Shown here one piece after another: positions 1-12,488 of a stretch of 64,000 nucleotides of DNA. The translations under genes and the position numbers were made by a program. Origin of the DNA: Melampsora larici-populina 98AG31 (taxonomy: Eukaryota; Basidiomycota; Pucciniomycetes; Pucciniales; Melampsoraceae); contig NW_006768776.1 in assembly GCF_000204055.1 (NCBI RefSeq), forward strand, positions 1,243,606 through 1,307,605, given 5' to 3'. Every line of letters starts with the position of its first letter. Positions within the stretch are counted from its first letter, which is position 1. Under the pieces are notes generated by a model, which saw only the letters and a list, made by a program, of their open reading frames with translations, was not told where the DNA came from and searched no databases.

Positions 1-16
1 TGTTTCCGCTCAACAG

Positions 17-287
17 AGGTAGTATGGTCAGGCAGTACCGAGCTAGGTTGCGCCGTCAAGAGTTGTCAGAACATTGCAGGCCTTCCCCAATCGCCCGCAC
101 CGTTGTACGTATGCGAGTACAACCCGTGAGTGGCTTTCTTAGATCTTTTTCACAACTGATGATCTTGATGACTTCGCTGAACATATCCTTACCTTTGATT
201 TCTAAAATTAGGCCTGGAAATGTAGAAGGACAGTACGCCCAAAACGTCAAGGCTAGTAAGGGTGGTAAACCTCTCGGCGCATATTAA
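17..287 (+). CDS. CAP/PR-1-like secreted protein, C-terminal exons only (5' part outside window)
   Basis: Two exons are visible: 17..125 (after an AG acceptor at 15-16) and 212..287 (stop TAA 285-287). The intron 126-211 starts GTGAGT and ends TTAG. With one carried base the first exon reads QVVWSGSTELGCAVKSC and ends VCEYNP. The second exon begins PGNVEGQYAQNV. These are the conserved C-terminal CAP signatures (the HFTQVVW-type motif and the CEYxPPGN motif), with cysteines placed as in fungal PR-1/Pry proteins. CAP proteins are secreted and can bind sterols or lipids; rust members are often considered in host interaction, which is not tested here. The N-terminal half lies left of the window. 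The gene is convergent with a second CAP gene that uses the same splice phases, so the pair probably arose by inverted tandem duplication. Confidence 0.85.
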
Positions 288-1171
288 TAAGGTCGTTGCA
301 GTTCAAGACATGTTTTAGTGCTTTTTTTACTTCTCTTCAGTAGAACTCGTTTTTATGATATGATCGGGCAGTGCCTCGTGCACAGAGTTGCATCAGTTTT
401 CATCGTTTATTATCAATTTTGCACTGCTTAGTAGCATTAAACATTGTAGATGTTGGATTGCAAGTTTTGAATTTGTAATATTTCAACATACACAGTGTTA
501 TTCATCACATTTTGAAAGTGTTCAGTTTTCATACTTTTCGTAAGATAAGCCTTATTAATCCACACGACTCTGCACGCAGAAATCTTGATACCTGGATTTG
601 AATGATCGAGAGTAGTGATTGGAATAAAGTAAATTGATCGACCGTCTTTATTGGACAAGTAAAGGCGAGATGAGGTTCAACGCTTCAGACACAATGTTCG
701 ACTTCCACAGAAAATGTGGACGCGCTTGTTCAGCACAAATGGGTTTGTAGACCATGTGTTCTGATCTCCCGCAGCGTGCTTGAGATGAAAGGTTGAGTAA
801 AATCAAGCTGACATGGAATTGTGATTTCAATTAACAAACGAAGGATACGTAAACCGGTAAGTAAGTACGAAAAAGCCGGTAAACAATTCTAGTATCGAAG
901 AACACAAGTCTCTACGACAAAGATGAGAAGAAATATAAACAAAGGTATGCTACACTTGGTTCCAACCACAAAAGTAGCTAAATGGGCCTAGCCCTGAATA
1001 AATATATTTTCTTTGAGAAAAGTGTAAGGCCCACGAAGGGAGTAATAAGAAGAAAGCACATAGTCTCTTCGTAGAAGGTAGAAAAAAAATGAATGTTCAA
1101 ATCAAGATAAGTAGGAAATAGAAAAGAAAGACAAATCCGTAAAAGGGCGTCGAAGGAGCGTTCGTTGTTGA
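288..1171. other. Intergenic region between two convergent CAP genes
   Basis: I see no supportable gene here. It must hold the 3' UTRs of both CAP genes. The possible reading frames are short and lack family signatures or coherent splice sites. Confidence 0.6.
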
Positions 1172-2519
1172 TTATACTTCAGGTGCACCTCCCTGGAAAG
1201 CTCTAACGTTTTGAGTGTATTCACCTTCAACATTTCCCGGACTAATAGCGAGATAGATGGCACAAGGGTGTCAGGTGCATATTGTCATATAATTGATCAG
1301 ATTACGCATTAAAAAACATGGAGGCAAGAGTCAAGACTGACGGGTCATATTCACAGGCCCAGAATAGCACAGGAGATTGAGGAAGTCCAGAGCCTGAAAC
1401 GACTGAGCATGAGGTGAGTGCGCAACCGACTTTGGTAGAATCTTTCCAAACGACCTCTGAAAAGGTCGATGCATTAATTGTTAGAGAATCCAATACGTTG
1501 TCAGACCATCGATCGATGACTCAAATACGAATGACTAACGAGTGAAGTGCGAATCCACCGGGTTTGAGGGGACATATGCGCCCTTCTCAGTGGGCCCGTT
1601 CACCCATGCATCGACCACGGACTCGATAGTAGGTTGGCCAGCAGCGATGTTCTGTTAAAACACATGTGAGGCGCAGTTTGAGATCGTTGGAAACATGTTT
1701 CATCATATGTTTTATAAGCGCTTACCTCCCCAAACACGTCGTTCGATGTGTGTTTCCACACACAGGTCTGGGTACATTGTTTTGCCGAGCGTGCTAGTCC
1801 GTGATCCCAAGCCAAGGGTTGAACGCCGTACTTAGCTCTAACCTTATTATGGGAGACCACCCATCTAATGACAAAGTTGTAAATGTCAGACTCTGTCAAG
1901 AAAAATGTGTGATTCATCTTACCTGTACTCATCCGTTCCGTGAGGTGGGAGTGGAGTCTGTGATGAACCAGAATGTATGGAGAGATCAGCACCAGTACGC
2001 ACGTGAAACTGGGCTAGACCAAAAGAAAAGGTAGGCTGACATTATTATGATGAGTTGGCGAGGAAATTGGTGTGTAGTGAGTGATGGGAGTCGTGCGAGA
2101 CGGATTGTGTTTCGGATTGTTAATGATTCCTTGGTGTGTTTCGGTGCGTTGGGGTGCACTCTGGATCGTAGTCTTCACAGCATATGAGCAATGGATACAT
2201 CGAATAAAGGTTTGGGAGACAAAAGATGTCAGAGAACATGAGTTGCGCTTACCGAACTGGGTGACCATGTCCAAGACCACCAAGACCACGAATTGGAAGA
2301 AGATGTGGTGTGTGTTTCGGTGCGACCAGGAGCTGGATGGCTTGTGGCTCTCTTCTGGATAGGCGAGCGATGCGATATCACACCGGTAAAAGACGCTGCT
2401 TGTCCCAAACGGCGGTGATGGACACGTCGAGAAACATGAGTGCTTTTCGATCGTGTATCTGTCGATGACACTGCCAGGAGCCCGTACGCAATGAAAGCCG
2501 CAATGTGCTTGATAAACAT
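1172..2519 (-). CDS. CAP/PR-1-like secreted protein, complete, six exons
   Basis: Gene model on the minus strand: exons 2519-2253, 2008-1923, 1864-1726, 1651-1540, 1456-1342 and 1241-1172, giving 262 residues. All introns are GT-AG (244, 58, 74, 83 and 100 nt) and all phases fit. The N-terminus MFIKHIAAFIAYGLLAV is a signal peptide. A Ser/Trp-rich linker of about 90 residues follows. The CAP domain then begins at WVVSHNKVRAKYGV and contains VFGENIAAGQPT, VDSHFTQVVWKDSTKVGCA and CEYDPPGNVEGEYTQNV. The His and Glu of the CAP cavity and paired cysteines (QCTQTC, GCALTSC, WACEY) are present. It is expected to be extracellular, with possible sterol or lipid binding by family. Intron 1 is unusually long and its acceptor (2009) is the least certain boundary; another in-phase AG lies about 30 nt upstream. 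Confidence 0.88.
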
Positions 2520-4286
2520 CTTAAAGAGCGAACGGGCGGGTTAAAGGAAGAGTGAAGTAAATTAAAAGATGGAAAGCAAAGGGAATGACTATGTAGAGAC
2601 AGTAAGTAAGAGGGAAGGAGCCGGCCTGAAGTCCACGCCGTAGAACGATTCAGAAGGTTTGAGAAAGATAAAAATTGTATGTATGTACTCGGTGAAACTT
2701 GTCGGGCATAAAAGATTTAAGGCCAGACCAGGCTATATAAAGAGTAAAAAGTGATTACAAACTTTCGAATTGTGACTTGTGAGGATGATCACCGTAGCAA
2801 CCGCTGAGAGTGAGCACTGAGCAATGTTACCCACAGTGGGACGAGTTGGAAAGGAGGATGATTAGATTTGCATGTAATATTAATATTAAATGCCTTTGCG
2901 TGGTTTGGACGAGGAAGCAATCATATACTCAGATCCTGCCTGGTTTCAAAATGAAATTTGACTCGCAGAAGAACTCGCACTGGACTTCAGACGCAATGCT
3001 TTTTGACTATTAAGGATGCAATTTGAGCGAAGATAGTCAGGTGAGGGGTGTTAGCACCTTGGATCACGACGTTATCTCCACCATAAGTCTTGCTGTGTGT
3101 GAGCATGTGAGATAAACTGCTTCAAATAATCAGACCCGTCGGCATTATTCTCGCCTCTAGCCTCTGATTCTAGACAGTTCTAGGTTCAATTTGGATGGTC
3201 ATTTTTCATAAATCGCAGTTCGAAAAAGGAACAAGGCAGTGCTTCCTATATGTAGGATGAACCTTCTACGTGTGATAAAAAGTATACTTACAAGGCGGAA
3301 GTGGAATGCATCACACCTTGCCCACTGCGCGTGGAATATGCTGAATGCAGAGACCTGCGGTTACATTGTTGGCTGTAATGTAGCAAATTATTCTGCGTTT
3401 GGTCTTCGGACAAGTTGATATCAAAAACCTTCATCTTACCAAATGTGCTCAACTTTTCTACTTGCAACCTGAGGCACTGAGGTTCTATGTGGACTCTGTT
3501 CTGGAACTTGCAAATGAGGGTTTACCCGGTAGTTTTGCTCGTGTTGCATGGTCGCCTATCTGTCCATTTTACTTTAACCCAAGCTGCAGGTATGTACTTT
3601 CCTACTCAAAGGCTCCATCTTGTACTTGCGCCTATCTTATCGATTCTATTGCCTGCTGAACTTGACAAAGTCCCTGCCTTCTTTATGGTTATATGTTTAC
3701 ATACCACTCTGCAGGGCTGTTGATCATGAAAAAAATATGTACATCTGTTTATTGCTCGAGTGTCCATTGAGGCCCGCCATGCCTCCTGATGCCTCAATGA
3801 CAGGTGATAAATGAATGCAATACATCTTCGCCACGATATATATGTATATCTCTTCACTGCACTACCCCAATTGATGGATATGTTGCCAAATTGCAAAGCT
3901 GCAAGCCTCATACTCAATTAAAGTGTTAGAATTAAACAAATCAAAAAATCATCAACTGAGGGCTCACCCAGAATGCGGCAGAAGGAGAGCTACATACCCC
4001 TTGATCAGCCTTTCCCCACAAAGCCAATTTAAATTTTCAGCACGGTGGAGTATGCATAGGTACACTCATCATGCCATTTTTCTCGTATCCAAAAACATAT
4101 GGAGCCAAACAGGAGCGGGGCCCATCCCCGGGTGTGAGAGACGCCTGAGAGTCACATTGGCCAAAAGTACAAGCTACAAAGCTGGGTCATCCAGAGCGTT
4201 GAGACCCAAGTTTAATGTCAGTATATATATGGTGTTGAAGATCGGTTGGTGATAAGAGATGATATTTTCCATAAATTGTCAAACAA
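2520..4286. other. Region without a recognised gene, upstream of the CAP gene
   Basis: It contains the promoter side of the minus-strand CAP gene and a plus-strand TATATAAA at 2733-2740. A reading frame at about 3400-3660 has no recognisable family or signal peptide. I cannot support a gene. Confidence 0.45.
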
Positions 4287-4882
4287 TAGGGACTGGGCGA
4301 AGCGCTGCAAAAATCCAATTCAACCATAGTTGAAATACTATTGCAAGCAATCCAGCCCCTGTTGAATCAATATCAAAATTCCCTATTTTTATTAGTCAAC
4401 TTCATGAGACTAAAAAAAATAGGGTGGCGCATAGCCGGTTGCCATCATCTGATGGGCTCTCCAATCCAAAACTTCCTACTCCTCAGCCAAAAGCCTTAGG
4501 CTGACCGCATCAGGATTGCCTGATATACCTTTCACAGATAAGGCTGTGGCCCTGAGCTCTCCGGTGGTGGTGCCCACGGGGGAGCCCGAAAAGGAAGTTT
4601 GTACCTTTGGGTTGGGGTCCTCATGAAGAACCCCTTGCAAGATAGACGTTGGAACATCCTATAGAAGTTGAGCAAGCAATCGGGTCTGTGGGAATATGGC
4701 CTTGGGAATGAACCCGGACTCAGCTTTGTCATCCCAATGAGATTTTGAACGGGGCACTTGGACATGCGAAAGGTCAGTGATATGTTCCTCCTGTTTAAAT
4801 CTCTTCGGACAACTTCCTTGCTATACTTGCGCTAATTCAGGTGGCAAAATCCTGTGCTCGTCCGAACTTCGCCCAGTCCCTA
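4287..4882. mobile_element. TA-flanked inverted-repeat element (MITE, Tc1/mariner-like size of TSD)
   Basis: The ends are perfect inverted repeats: tagggactgggcgaag at 4287-4302 and its reverse complement at 4867-4882. If the outer TA on each side is the target duplication, the element is 592 bp with 14-bp inverted repeats. No transposase frame is present inside, so it would be non-autonomous. The TA duplication suggests Tc1/mariner mobilisation, but a TA also completes the repeat, so the assignment is tentative. Confidence 0.6.
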
Positions 4883-5966
4883 ATAGCTGGATGATGCTGA
4901 GACTCGGGATCTTTATCAACATCTGAGGCTCTATACCACACCCTGATGTTCTGGCATCATTGTCGACCTTGTACGTATCTGCAATTTCCTGAAATACCAG
5001 AAAAGGCTGTTGTTATCTGTGAAATCAATATCTTCTGGAATGTGGCAAAACACGGGCGGTAAAAGAGATGTCTTCAGGCAAAAAGAGTAAATCTGATCAT
5101 ATCTGACCGATGTTGTAAATGCAGGGCTACGAGATTGGCAACTGATTGAAGAGGGTTTCTGAGACTTGAAAGATTGGTGAGCTCAAGTATAGGTTTTGAC
5201 CTGAAAAGAGTACAATCAGGATATGGTCATAGACAACGCTGACCTCACAAATTACAATCCAAGGCCCACATATCCCCTTCTATAAGGATCCTGTGCATTC
5301 TACCAATTATCAATTCAGGTATAACTAGGTTGAGCGCAAACTCAAAGAAGTCAAAATGTTTTCAAAAATTCCTCACAGACAATTTGTCAATAGTTGCACA
5401 GTCTTTCAAGCACAAGTCAATAGCGCTATCATATTCTTCTTTGAGGAACTGACACGGAAAAATCTCAATGACTGAGAACCATCTTTTTCACTCAAGCTCT
5501 GGCCTGGTATGGTAGTAGAAGGGGTAAGGTTTAGGAACCATGAATTTTACGCACAGGAGATTTAGGTACCAGGTTTATTTCAAAATGCAAAACCGCTCAA
5601 GTTCTGCTCGTACTTCTTTTAGCTGATAGTTATCTTTTCTGAATAGGGTCCTACATGAGCAGAGTACCAAGAGGCAGGAAGTAAATTCGTGCTCAGAGGG
5701 CTTCGGAAAACTGGACTGTCCCATGAATGGGTTGAATCAGGCTGAGCAGGGTTGAGTCGGTACTCGGTCTAGTGTCGGGTTGATAGACTCGGGTCAGAGA
5801 GAAATGTCCGGCTGAAGAATTTCCTCAGGACCAAACGGAAACCAACCTCTGCTCTTGGAGCTTGACGCAACAGGACGCAACAACCGGAAAAAAAACGTCA
5901 GGACGTCATCCAAGTCGAGTCACTGAAAGGAGAAGAAGACGAGGTAAGACGGAGATAGGATCAAGC
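4883..5966. other. Upstream region of the ABC transporter gene
   Basis: No gene is recognised. It should contain the promoter and 5' leader of the ABCC transporter. An in-frame stretch continues upstream of the chosen ATG (to about 5862) but has no ATG of its own, and a possible GTAAGA donor lies at 5944. Confidence 0.5.
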
Positions 5967-8900
5967 ATGACCGCCGAGGACTCAACTGGAGATGGAGGGA
6001 TGTTTTGTAATGGGACTCAATGTGAAGAATGGTTGAGATATGGATATCTTTTAATTTCGATTGGAATGGTCTTGATGGGTGGATGTGTTGAGATGCTGAG
6101 GTTGATTAGATTGGGATTCATGAATGAACAATTTCAAAGAAAAGCACTCGATCGTCGACTTGGTATCAAGTTAACCATCAACATTCTTATCATCATCACT
6201 CAATCATATCTCTTCTTCACTATCAATCTTCGCGATCGAAACATCTTGGATCTCATTGATGGTCTACTTCTTCTTTTGGCTTTCAGTCTGGCTATCCCGC
6301 TTCAATATTTATCTCATACTCGTACTCAGCGGTCATCTTCAGAACTATTGTTCTCCTACCTGGCTGTCCTGCTTATTTCATTGGCTGAACCACCCTTCAA
6401 TCTCGTATCAAACGCCACTCATTCAACTCATGAGATCGCCTTTGGCCTACGCTTTCTCGGTGTTTTGAGTATTTTCATGGTCGAATACGCTGGACCGCCT
6501 AGACCCACGGCTGGCAAAATTCGTCTTCCCACTGCAGATGCTGAAGATTTAGTCTTTGACGATGACGAATGTCCAATCGTATACGCGAATATCTTCTCGC
6601 GACTTACCTTTGGTTGGATCACACCTTTGATGCGTCTTGGGAAACGACAATACCTCACGGAGGCCGACCTTTGGCGCTTGCCTCGATCTGATCAAGCCGA
6701 AGTTCTTGGTCAGCGCTTGGCGAAGCATTGGCATACCCAACTTGATTCCAGGAAGCCATCACTCCTCATTGCCGCTGCACGTGCCTATGGCCTACCTTAC
6801 ATCACGGCCGCAGTGTTCAAACTCACACAGGATGTCCTACAGTTTGCTCAACCACAACTTCTTCAACGACTTCTCTCTTTTGTCGACTCTTACCGCTCTG
6901 GCAATACCCACGAACCTGCCTCGACTGGCTATCTAATTGCTCTCAGCATGTTTGCATGTGGGCTTGTCCAGACTGTGCTACTGCATCAATACTTCCAACG
7001 CGTCTTTGTGACTGGGATGAGGGTACGAAGTGGCTTAATCGGTGCGGTGTACGCCAAGGCGCTTGTCCTCTCTACGTCCGCTGGAGGTGGACGAGCGACG
7101 GGTGATATTGTCAACTTGATGTCCACGGACGTGAGCAAGGTTCAAGATTGCTGTTCAAATGGTCTCATCATATTTTCAGGACTTTTTCAACTCGTCTTGG
7201 CCTTCGCCAGCTTGTATCAAATGCTTGGTTGGCCAATGTTAGGCGGTATTGCGGTCATATTCTTGAGTATGCCTTTGAATACTATATTGATTCGGATTCA
7301 AACCAAACTTCAGAAACAACAAATGTCCAACAAGGATCGCCGCACTCGTCTTATGAGTGAGATTCTCAATAACATGCGTTCTATCAAGCTATACGTCTGG
7401 GAGTCAGCTTTCTCTAGGAAGATGTACGAGATTAGAAACAATCTCGAGCTAGTGCTTTTGCAGCGTACAGGTTACATGATCAGCGCGACTACTACTCTAT
7501 GGAGCTTGTACGTTTAATTTTGTTACCTCTGCACTTGAGAGGAAGACGTCTATCAACTCATGCCATGTCTCGTCGTCAATAGTATCCCCTTTCTCGTCGC
7601 TTTTGCAGCCTTCAGTCTTTTCGCACTTACCAGCTCAGCACCTCTTACCCCAGCATTAGTCTTCCCGGCTATCTCTCTATTTCAGCTCCTTCAATTCCCG
7701 CTTGCTGTTTTACCCATGGTCATCAATCAAGCAGTACAAGCTTACGTGTCTCTGGGTCGGCTTCATGAATTCCTGACGAGTCCTGAACTTCAAACCGAGG
7801 CAATTCTCCGGAAACCCGTCTCTGAGGATTCACCGGCTATCATTATCGAGAATGCCGACTTTGCATGGTCGCCTTCTTCGTCTGAAATTACACTCAGTCA
7901 GATCTCAATGTCTGTTCCACGCACCTCATTGGTAGCTGTCGTCGGGCGTGTGGGTTCAGGAAAATCTTCTTTACTGGCTGGCCTATTAGGTGAGATGACC
8001 AAACGAACCGGCAAGATTGAGATCTCAGGCAGTATCGCCTACGCAGCTCAAGCACCTTGGCTACTATCCGCCACTATACGTGAAAATATCTTGTTTGGCG
8101 CACGCTATAATGAAGAAGCCTATCAACGCGTCATACATGCATGTGCACTTGTCGATGATCTTGCTATGTTAGCCGATGCCGATGAGACAGAGGTTGGAGA
8201 ACGTGGTATCAGCTTGTCCGGTGGTCAGAAAGCTCGAATCTCGCTTGCTCGAGCAGTATATGCACGCGCGGACATCTATTTACTCGACGATCCCCTCAGC
8301 AGTGTTGATGCTCATGTTGCTCAACATTTATTCGAGCACGTCATTGGTCCCAATGGGTTGTTAGCCGGAAAGACTCGAGTACTTTGTACCAACGCCATTC
8401 AATTCTGTCAAGATGCCGATGAGTTACTCCTACTTCGAGACAATCGCATAGTCGAGCGAGGCTCTTATGACGCGGTCCTCAAGCTCGATGGTGAATTGAA
8501 GAAACTTATCAAAGATTTTGGAAAATCCAGCACTGTGGACAAAAGCCAAGACACTGAAGAGCCTTCTTCAACTGGATCTAGTTCTACAGCTACATCCTCT
8601 CTTCAGCTTGAAGATTCAAAGGTCAAAGAAGGTTTCCAAAGGCGTGCCTCGATCGTTCCAACGGCGGAACGAAAACGTGAGGCACTGAGAGCCTTGAGAG
8701 ATGGTACTGGATCTAAGAAGATTCGTGAACAGCAAGCTACTGGATCCGTCAAAACGAGTGTTTATCGTCAATACATGCGTGCTAATGGTATCACTCCTAT
8801 TTCGATATACCTACTTTCGATTGTGATTCAACCGGTATTCCAAATGTTAACATCATTGTGGCTCAAGTATTGGAGTACTGCAAACGTCAAAGTAGGTGAA

Positions 8901-10964
8901 ATGAGGCACATAGGCTATTATCTCGGGGTGTATGCTTTACTCGGTACCTCGACCAGTCTCTTAGCCTTCATCAACGGGATCACCTTATACGCCTTTTGTG
9001 TGATTCGAAGTTCAAAGAAGATGCATGATGGGATGTTTGAGTGCGTGATGAGAGCTCCGATGTCATTCTTTGATAGTAAGTTTTGGTTTATTGTGATCTT
9101 GACCTGTTCTTGGAAGCTGATTACGCTCATTGCGGCTGGCAGCTACGCCTGTCGGTACAATTTTGAATCGGTTTTCAAGGTGAGTAGTCAGTTTCCTCTC
9201 ATGTGTGTAATAACACCAAATTGATTCATTTTTTGTGTAACGTACTTATTCATCTTACAGAGATATTTTTGTGATCGATGAAGTCCTGGCAAGGGTACTT
9301 GGTGGATTTTTCCGCACAGTTGCAGGTATGTGTACTAAAACTGATCATACCCTAGTCATTCAAACTTGCACTGACTAATATCAACAACTCAGGCGTGGTT
9401 ACGGTGGTAGCGGTGGTCTCTTGGACTGTGCCACCGTTTTTGTTCATCTGTATCCCACTACTATTGATCTACAAACAGATCCAATCTTATTATCTTGCCA
9501 CCTCGCGTGAGCTCAAAAGGATTGACGCCGTTACCAAATCACCAATTTTCGCAATGTTTGGCGAAACCTTGAACGGTTTGGCTACTATTCGTGCTTTTGG
9601 TCACCAGGTCAGTGATACCAATAATCTAGCTATCAACTGTGAAGGTCTAAGCCAGAATTGAAGCTGATCAAGGATGAAAGCAGAATCGATTTGTTAGTGA
9701 GAACGATGGTCGATTGGACCGAAACCAAGAAGCATATTTTGGTTCAATTGTATCCAACAGGTGGCTTGCTGTTCGGTTAGAGTTGATCGGAAGTCTAATG
9801 ATCGTTTCTGCTGCTGCATTAGCAGTCAGTGGGGTCATTGCGAACGCCAACGGATTAGATAGTGGGATGGTAGGAATCTTGATGTCATATGCACTTTCGA
9901 TTACCCAGTCTCTTAATTGGTTAGTCAGAAGTGCGACAGAAGTGGAAACGAATATCGTCTCGTGTGAACGTGTACTTGAGTATTCCAAAATCGCGCCTGA
10001 AGGTTTGAATGAGAAGAATCAAAACTTAGAACCTGAACCTGAATGGCCTAGTCGTGGGGAAATCTGCTTTGAAAATGTGGAAGCACGTTATAGACCTGAG
10101 TTAGACTTGGTTTTGAAGGGTGTAAGTTTTACAGCCAAAGCTGGCGAGAAAGTCGGTATTTGTGGTCGAACGGGTGCTGGGAAATCAACTATCACGCTAT
10201 CACTCTTTAGGTTGATCGAACTCGCTAGTGGACGGATCACGATTGATGGGGTCGATATCAGTACGCTTAGTTTAAGTGGACTAAGGAGTCGAATGTCGAT
10301 CATACCACAAGACTCTCAGTGTTTTGAAGGCACTCTACGTGAGAATTTGGATCCATCTGGGATCGTATCTGATGAAAAGCTATGGCAAGTACTAGAATCT
10401 GCTCGGCTCAAAACACACGTTCAAACCATGGTTCGTAATCGTTCTTTTCATTGATCACCCTGACACCATCTACCACGATATCTTCTGACGTTTTTTCACT
10501 TGTTGTGATTATTAGCAAGGTGGATTGGATGCCCGAGTAGACGAAGGAGGTACTAATCTAAGTCACGGACAACGTCAACTAATGTGTCTAGCAAGAGCAA
10601 TGGTTGGAAAAGGAAGTGGCGAGAGTGGAGTAGCAAAAGTGGTGGTGATGGATGAGGCTACTAGTGCAGTTGATGGACATACTGATGGGGAGGTTCAGGA
10701 AGTGATCAGAGAGTGTTTTGGAAATAGTACATTGGTGGTGATCGCGCATCGAATCAAGTAAGCCGGAAACAACCAAGTCTCTTTCTTTGACAGCTCATCT
10801 GATCTGATCAATTTGCTTTTTTCAATAGTACGATTATGGATTGTGATCGAGTGATTGTTTTAGGTAATGGAAAGGTTATTGAGAATGGATCACCTACTGA
10901 ATTATTAAAAGATCGAGAAGGTGCATTTTATGGACTTTGTTCACAAGCTGGAATATCAGTTTGA
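5967..10964 (+). CDS. ABC transporter, ABCC/MRP subfamily (YCF1/BPT1-like), complete
   Basis: Eight exons: 5967-7507, 7583-9075, 9143-9179, 9261-9325, 9393-9607, 9684-10430, 10516-10757 and 10829-10964. They encode 1,491 residues, the usual full-length ABCC size, and all introns are GT-AG (67-86 nt) with matching phases. The protein has an N-terminal TMD0 (about residues 15-160), then TMD1 and NBD1: Walker [10 protein letters not shown] at about 635, signature LSGGQ at about 725, Walker B IYLLDDP at about 745. A Ser/Thr-rich linker, TMD2 ([22 protein letters not shown]) and NBD2 follow: Walker [10 protein letters not shown] at about 1278, LSHGQ at about 1381, DEATS at about 1412, switch His 1444. 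NBD1 has Asp-Asp where NBD2 has Asp-Glu, the usual ABCC asymmetry with one weak ATP site. By family it exports glutathione conjugates or other organic anions, commonly at the vacuole; substrate and membrane are not readable here. The start at 5967 is the first ATG; an upstream coding exon cannot be excluded. Confidence 0.93.
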
Positions 10965-11785
10965 AAATCGTTCAGTTTTGATCTATTTTGAAGCATGTTG
11001 AAGAAGAAAAGTTTTGTAGTGTAGTGAGTACAATTGGTCATTTTGTTTTACATTGTTGTTTTTGTGTTAATTTACAAGTAGAGATTAGTAGGAAATATGT
11101 TGTTATGATCAATTTACGTGGTTTGAATGAATTGTTGACGAGATGCAAAAGAATCTTTAGTTTGTATTTTTGCTTGGCGTCAGAACGTGGGATGGTGAAT
11201 AAATTTTCGGATTTCGATTGCTTTGATGGTTGGTCATAACACAAAATTGGCAAAAGGTCGAGTGATTTTTGATGTACGATCTCGCGAAAAAGCCCCATAC
11301 CGCGTGACACAGGGGGACTGAAAGGTCTAGTCATGATCATGAATTGTGATGGTTCACACCACATCGTGTCAAGACTGGTAAGGAATCTGTAAGCTGAGGT
11401 GACCGTGTAACCCATCACTCAGCGATATCATCAATGTGATGCGCAATAGTGGACTGCTTTGTTTGACTCAAACGAGCTCGGTATGTCCGTTAAATTGGTA
11501 GGTTCCTTGACAGTAGACAGCTCCGAGATTTGAATCACAAGAACCGCAAGCTTCAGGAAAGAGGAAGCCCGAAACAATTCAGAGGGCTATGGCTGATTGT
11601 CTGACATAATTGTCCAAGGGTGAAGGGAAAGATTCGCAATACAGAGGCACTAGGACAAACTTCAATGTAGATCCTAACAATCTCATGAGAATGCAGTAGA
11701 AGCCATGTTTGTAAAGGAGAAAGAAAAGAATGTAAAATCGAGAAAAGATCCGAGAACAAGGGGTGCAAACAACACAGGGGACGAC
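10965..11785. other. Intergenic region, 3' of both the transporter and the secreted-protein gene
   Basis: No gene is recognised. From about 11,300 onward the sequence is clearly related to 34,790-35,300, so this is the start of a segmental duplication and not unique spacer. Confidence 0.6.
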
Positions 11786-12488
11786 TCAGGCGACTTGCGT
11801 ACAGGCACCATTGGCTGCAGCGCAATAAGGGTTGTCACCCAGAGGGAAACTTGGGTTTGAATCGATTTGTAGGCTCGGGGTGCATCTGGCTTGCCCAGAT
11901 GGAGTCCCCTTACCATTGGCGGGATAAATCCTGTTGTTAGGGCCAGCAATGTAGGCCACAACGCCTTGACCTGAACATATTTTCGACTGAAATGATAAGA
12001 ACGTCGATTATCATCAGGTCAGATGTGAAATTCAAAAATAGCAATTCAACTTGAGATAACACAACACTTACCGTTACTTGGGGTGGAGGTTTCACACAGT
12101 CACCATTGGCCGCAGCGCAATAAGGGTTGGAACCAAGAGGGAAACTTGGGACTGCATCTATTTGTAGGTCCGGGTAGGTAGCAGTTCCAGTGCATCTGGC
12201 TTGCCCGGATGGAGACCCCTGACCATTGGCGGGATAAATCCTGTTGTTAGGGCCAGCAATGTAGGCCACAATGCTTGGACCTGAACATATTCTTGCCTGA
12301 AATGATAAGATAACATCGATGATTGTCAGGTCGGATGTGAAAGTCAAGAATAGCAAATCAACTTGAGATAGCATAACACTTACCGTTGTTTGGGCTGGAG
12401 GGTTGGCCCCGTGGACTTGAGCAATGAGGACAAGCACTACACCGACGGCCAGTGCACTCAAATTCATCGATCTGGATAAGGCTGACAT
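11786..12488 (-). CDS. Small secreted protein made of repeated exon modules (candidate effector-type protein)
   Basis: Exons on the minus strand: 12488-12384, 12296-12072 and 11986-11786, all in phase 0, giving 176 residues. Exon 1 encodes a signal peptide (MSALSRSMNLSALAVGVVLV). Exons 2 and 3 are diverged copies of one module of about 67-75 residues. Each contains an ICSG start, YIAGPNNRIYPANG, PSGQARCT, and a PSFPLG then NPYCAAANG end, with four cysteines per module. The two introns (87 and 85 nt) are also near copies of each other, so exon and intron were duplicated as a unit. I do not recognise the family. It has a paralogue at 35310-36027. Secretion, small size, cysteines and fast duplication resemble rust effector candidates, but that role is inference. 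Confidence 0.85.

Noticed and set aside
437..830. Short minus-strand frames between the CAP genes
   Set aside because: No signature, no coherent splice sites, and similar frames occur by chance throughout AT-rich sequence.
1304..1493. Treating the minus-strand frame ending at 1302 as the CAP C-terminus
   Set aside because: Splicing at 1341/1242 gives the conserved CEYDPPGN-type end, whereas the unspliced end has no family match.
3399..3917. Overlapping frames on both strands near 3.4-3.9 kb
   Set aside because: No recognisable domain or splice structure.
5862..5966. Upstream extension of the ABC transporter frame
   Set aside because: It has no ATG, and the ATG at 5967 gives a normal ABCC N-terminus before TMD0.
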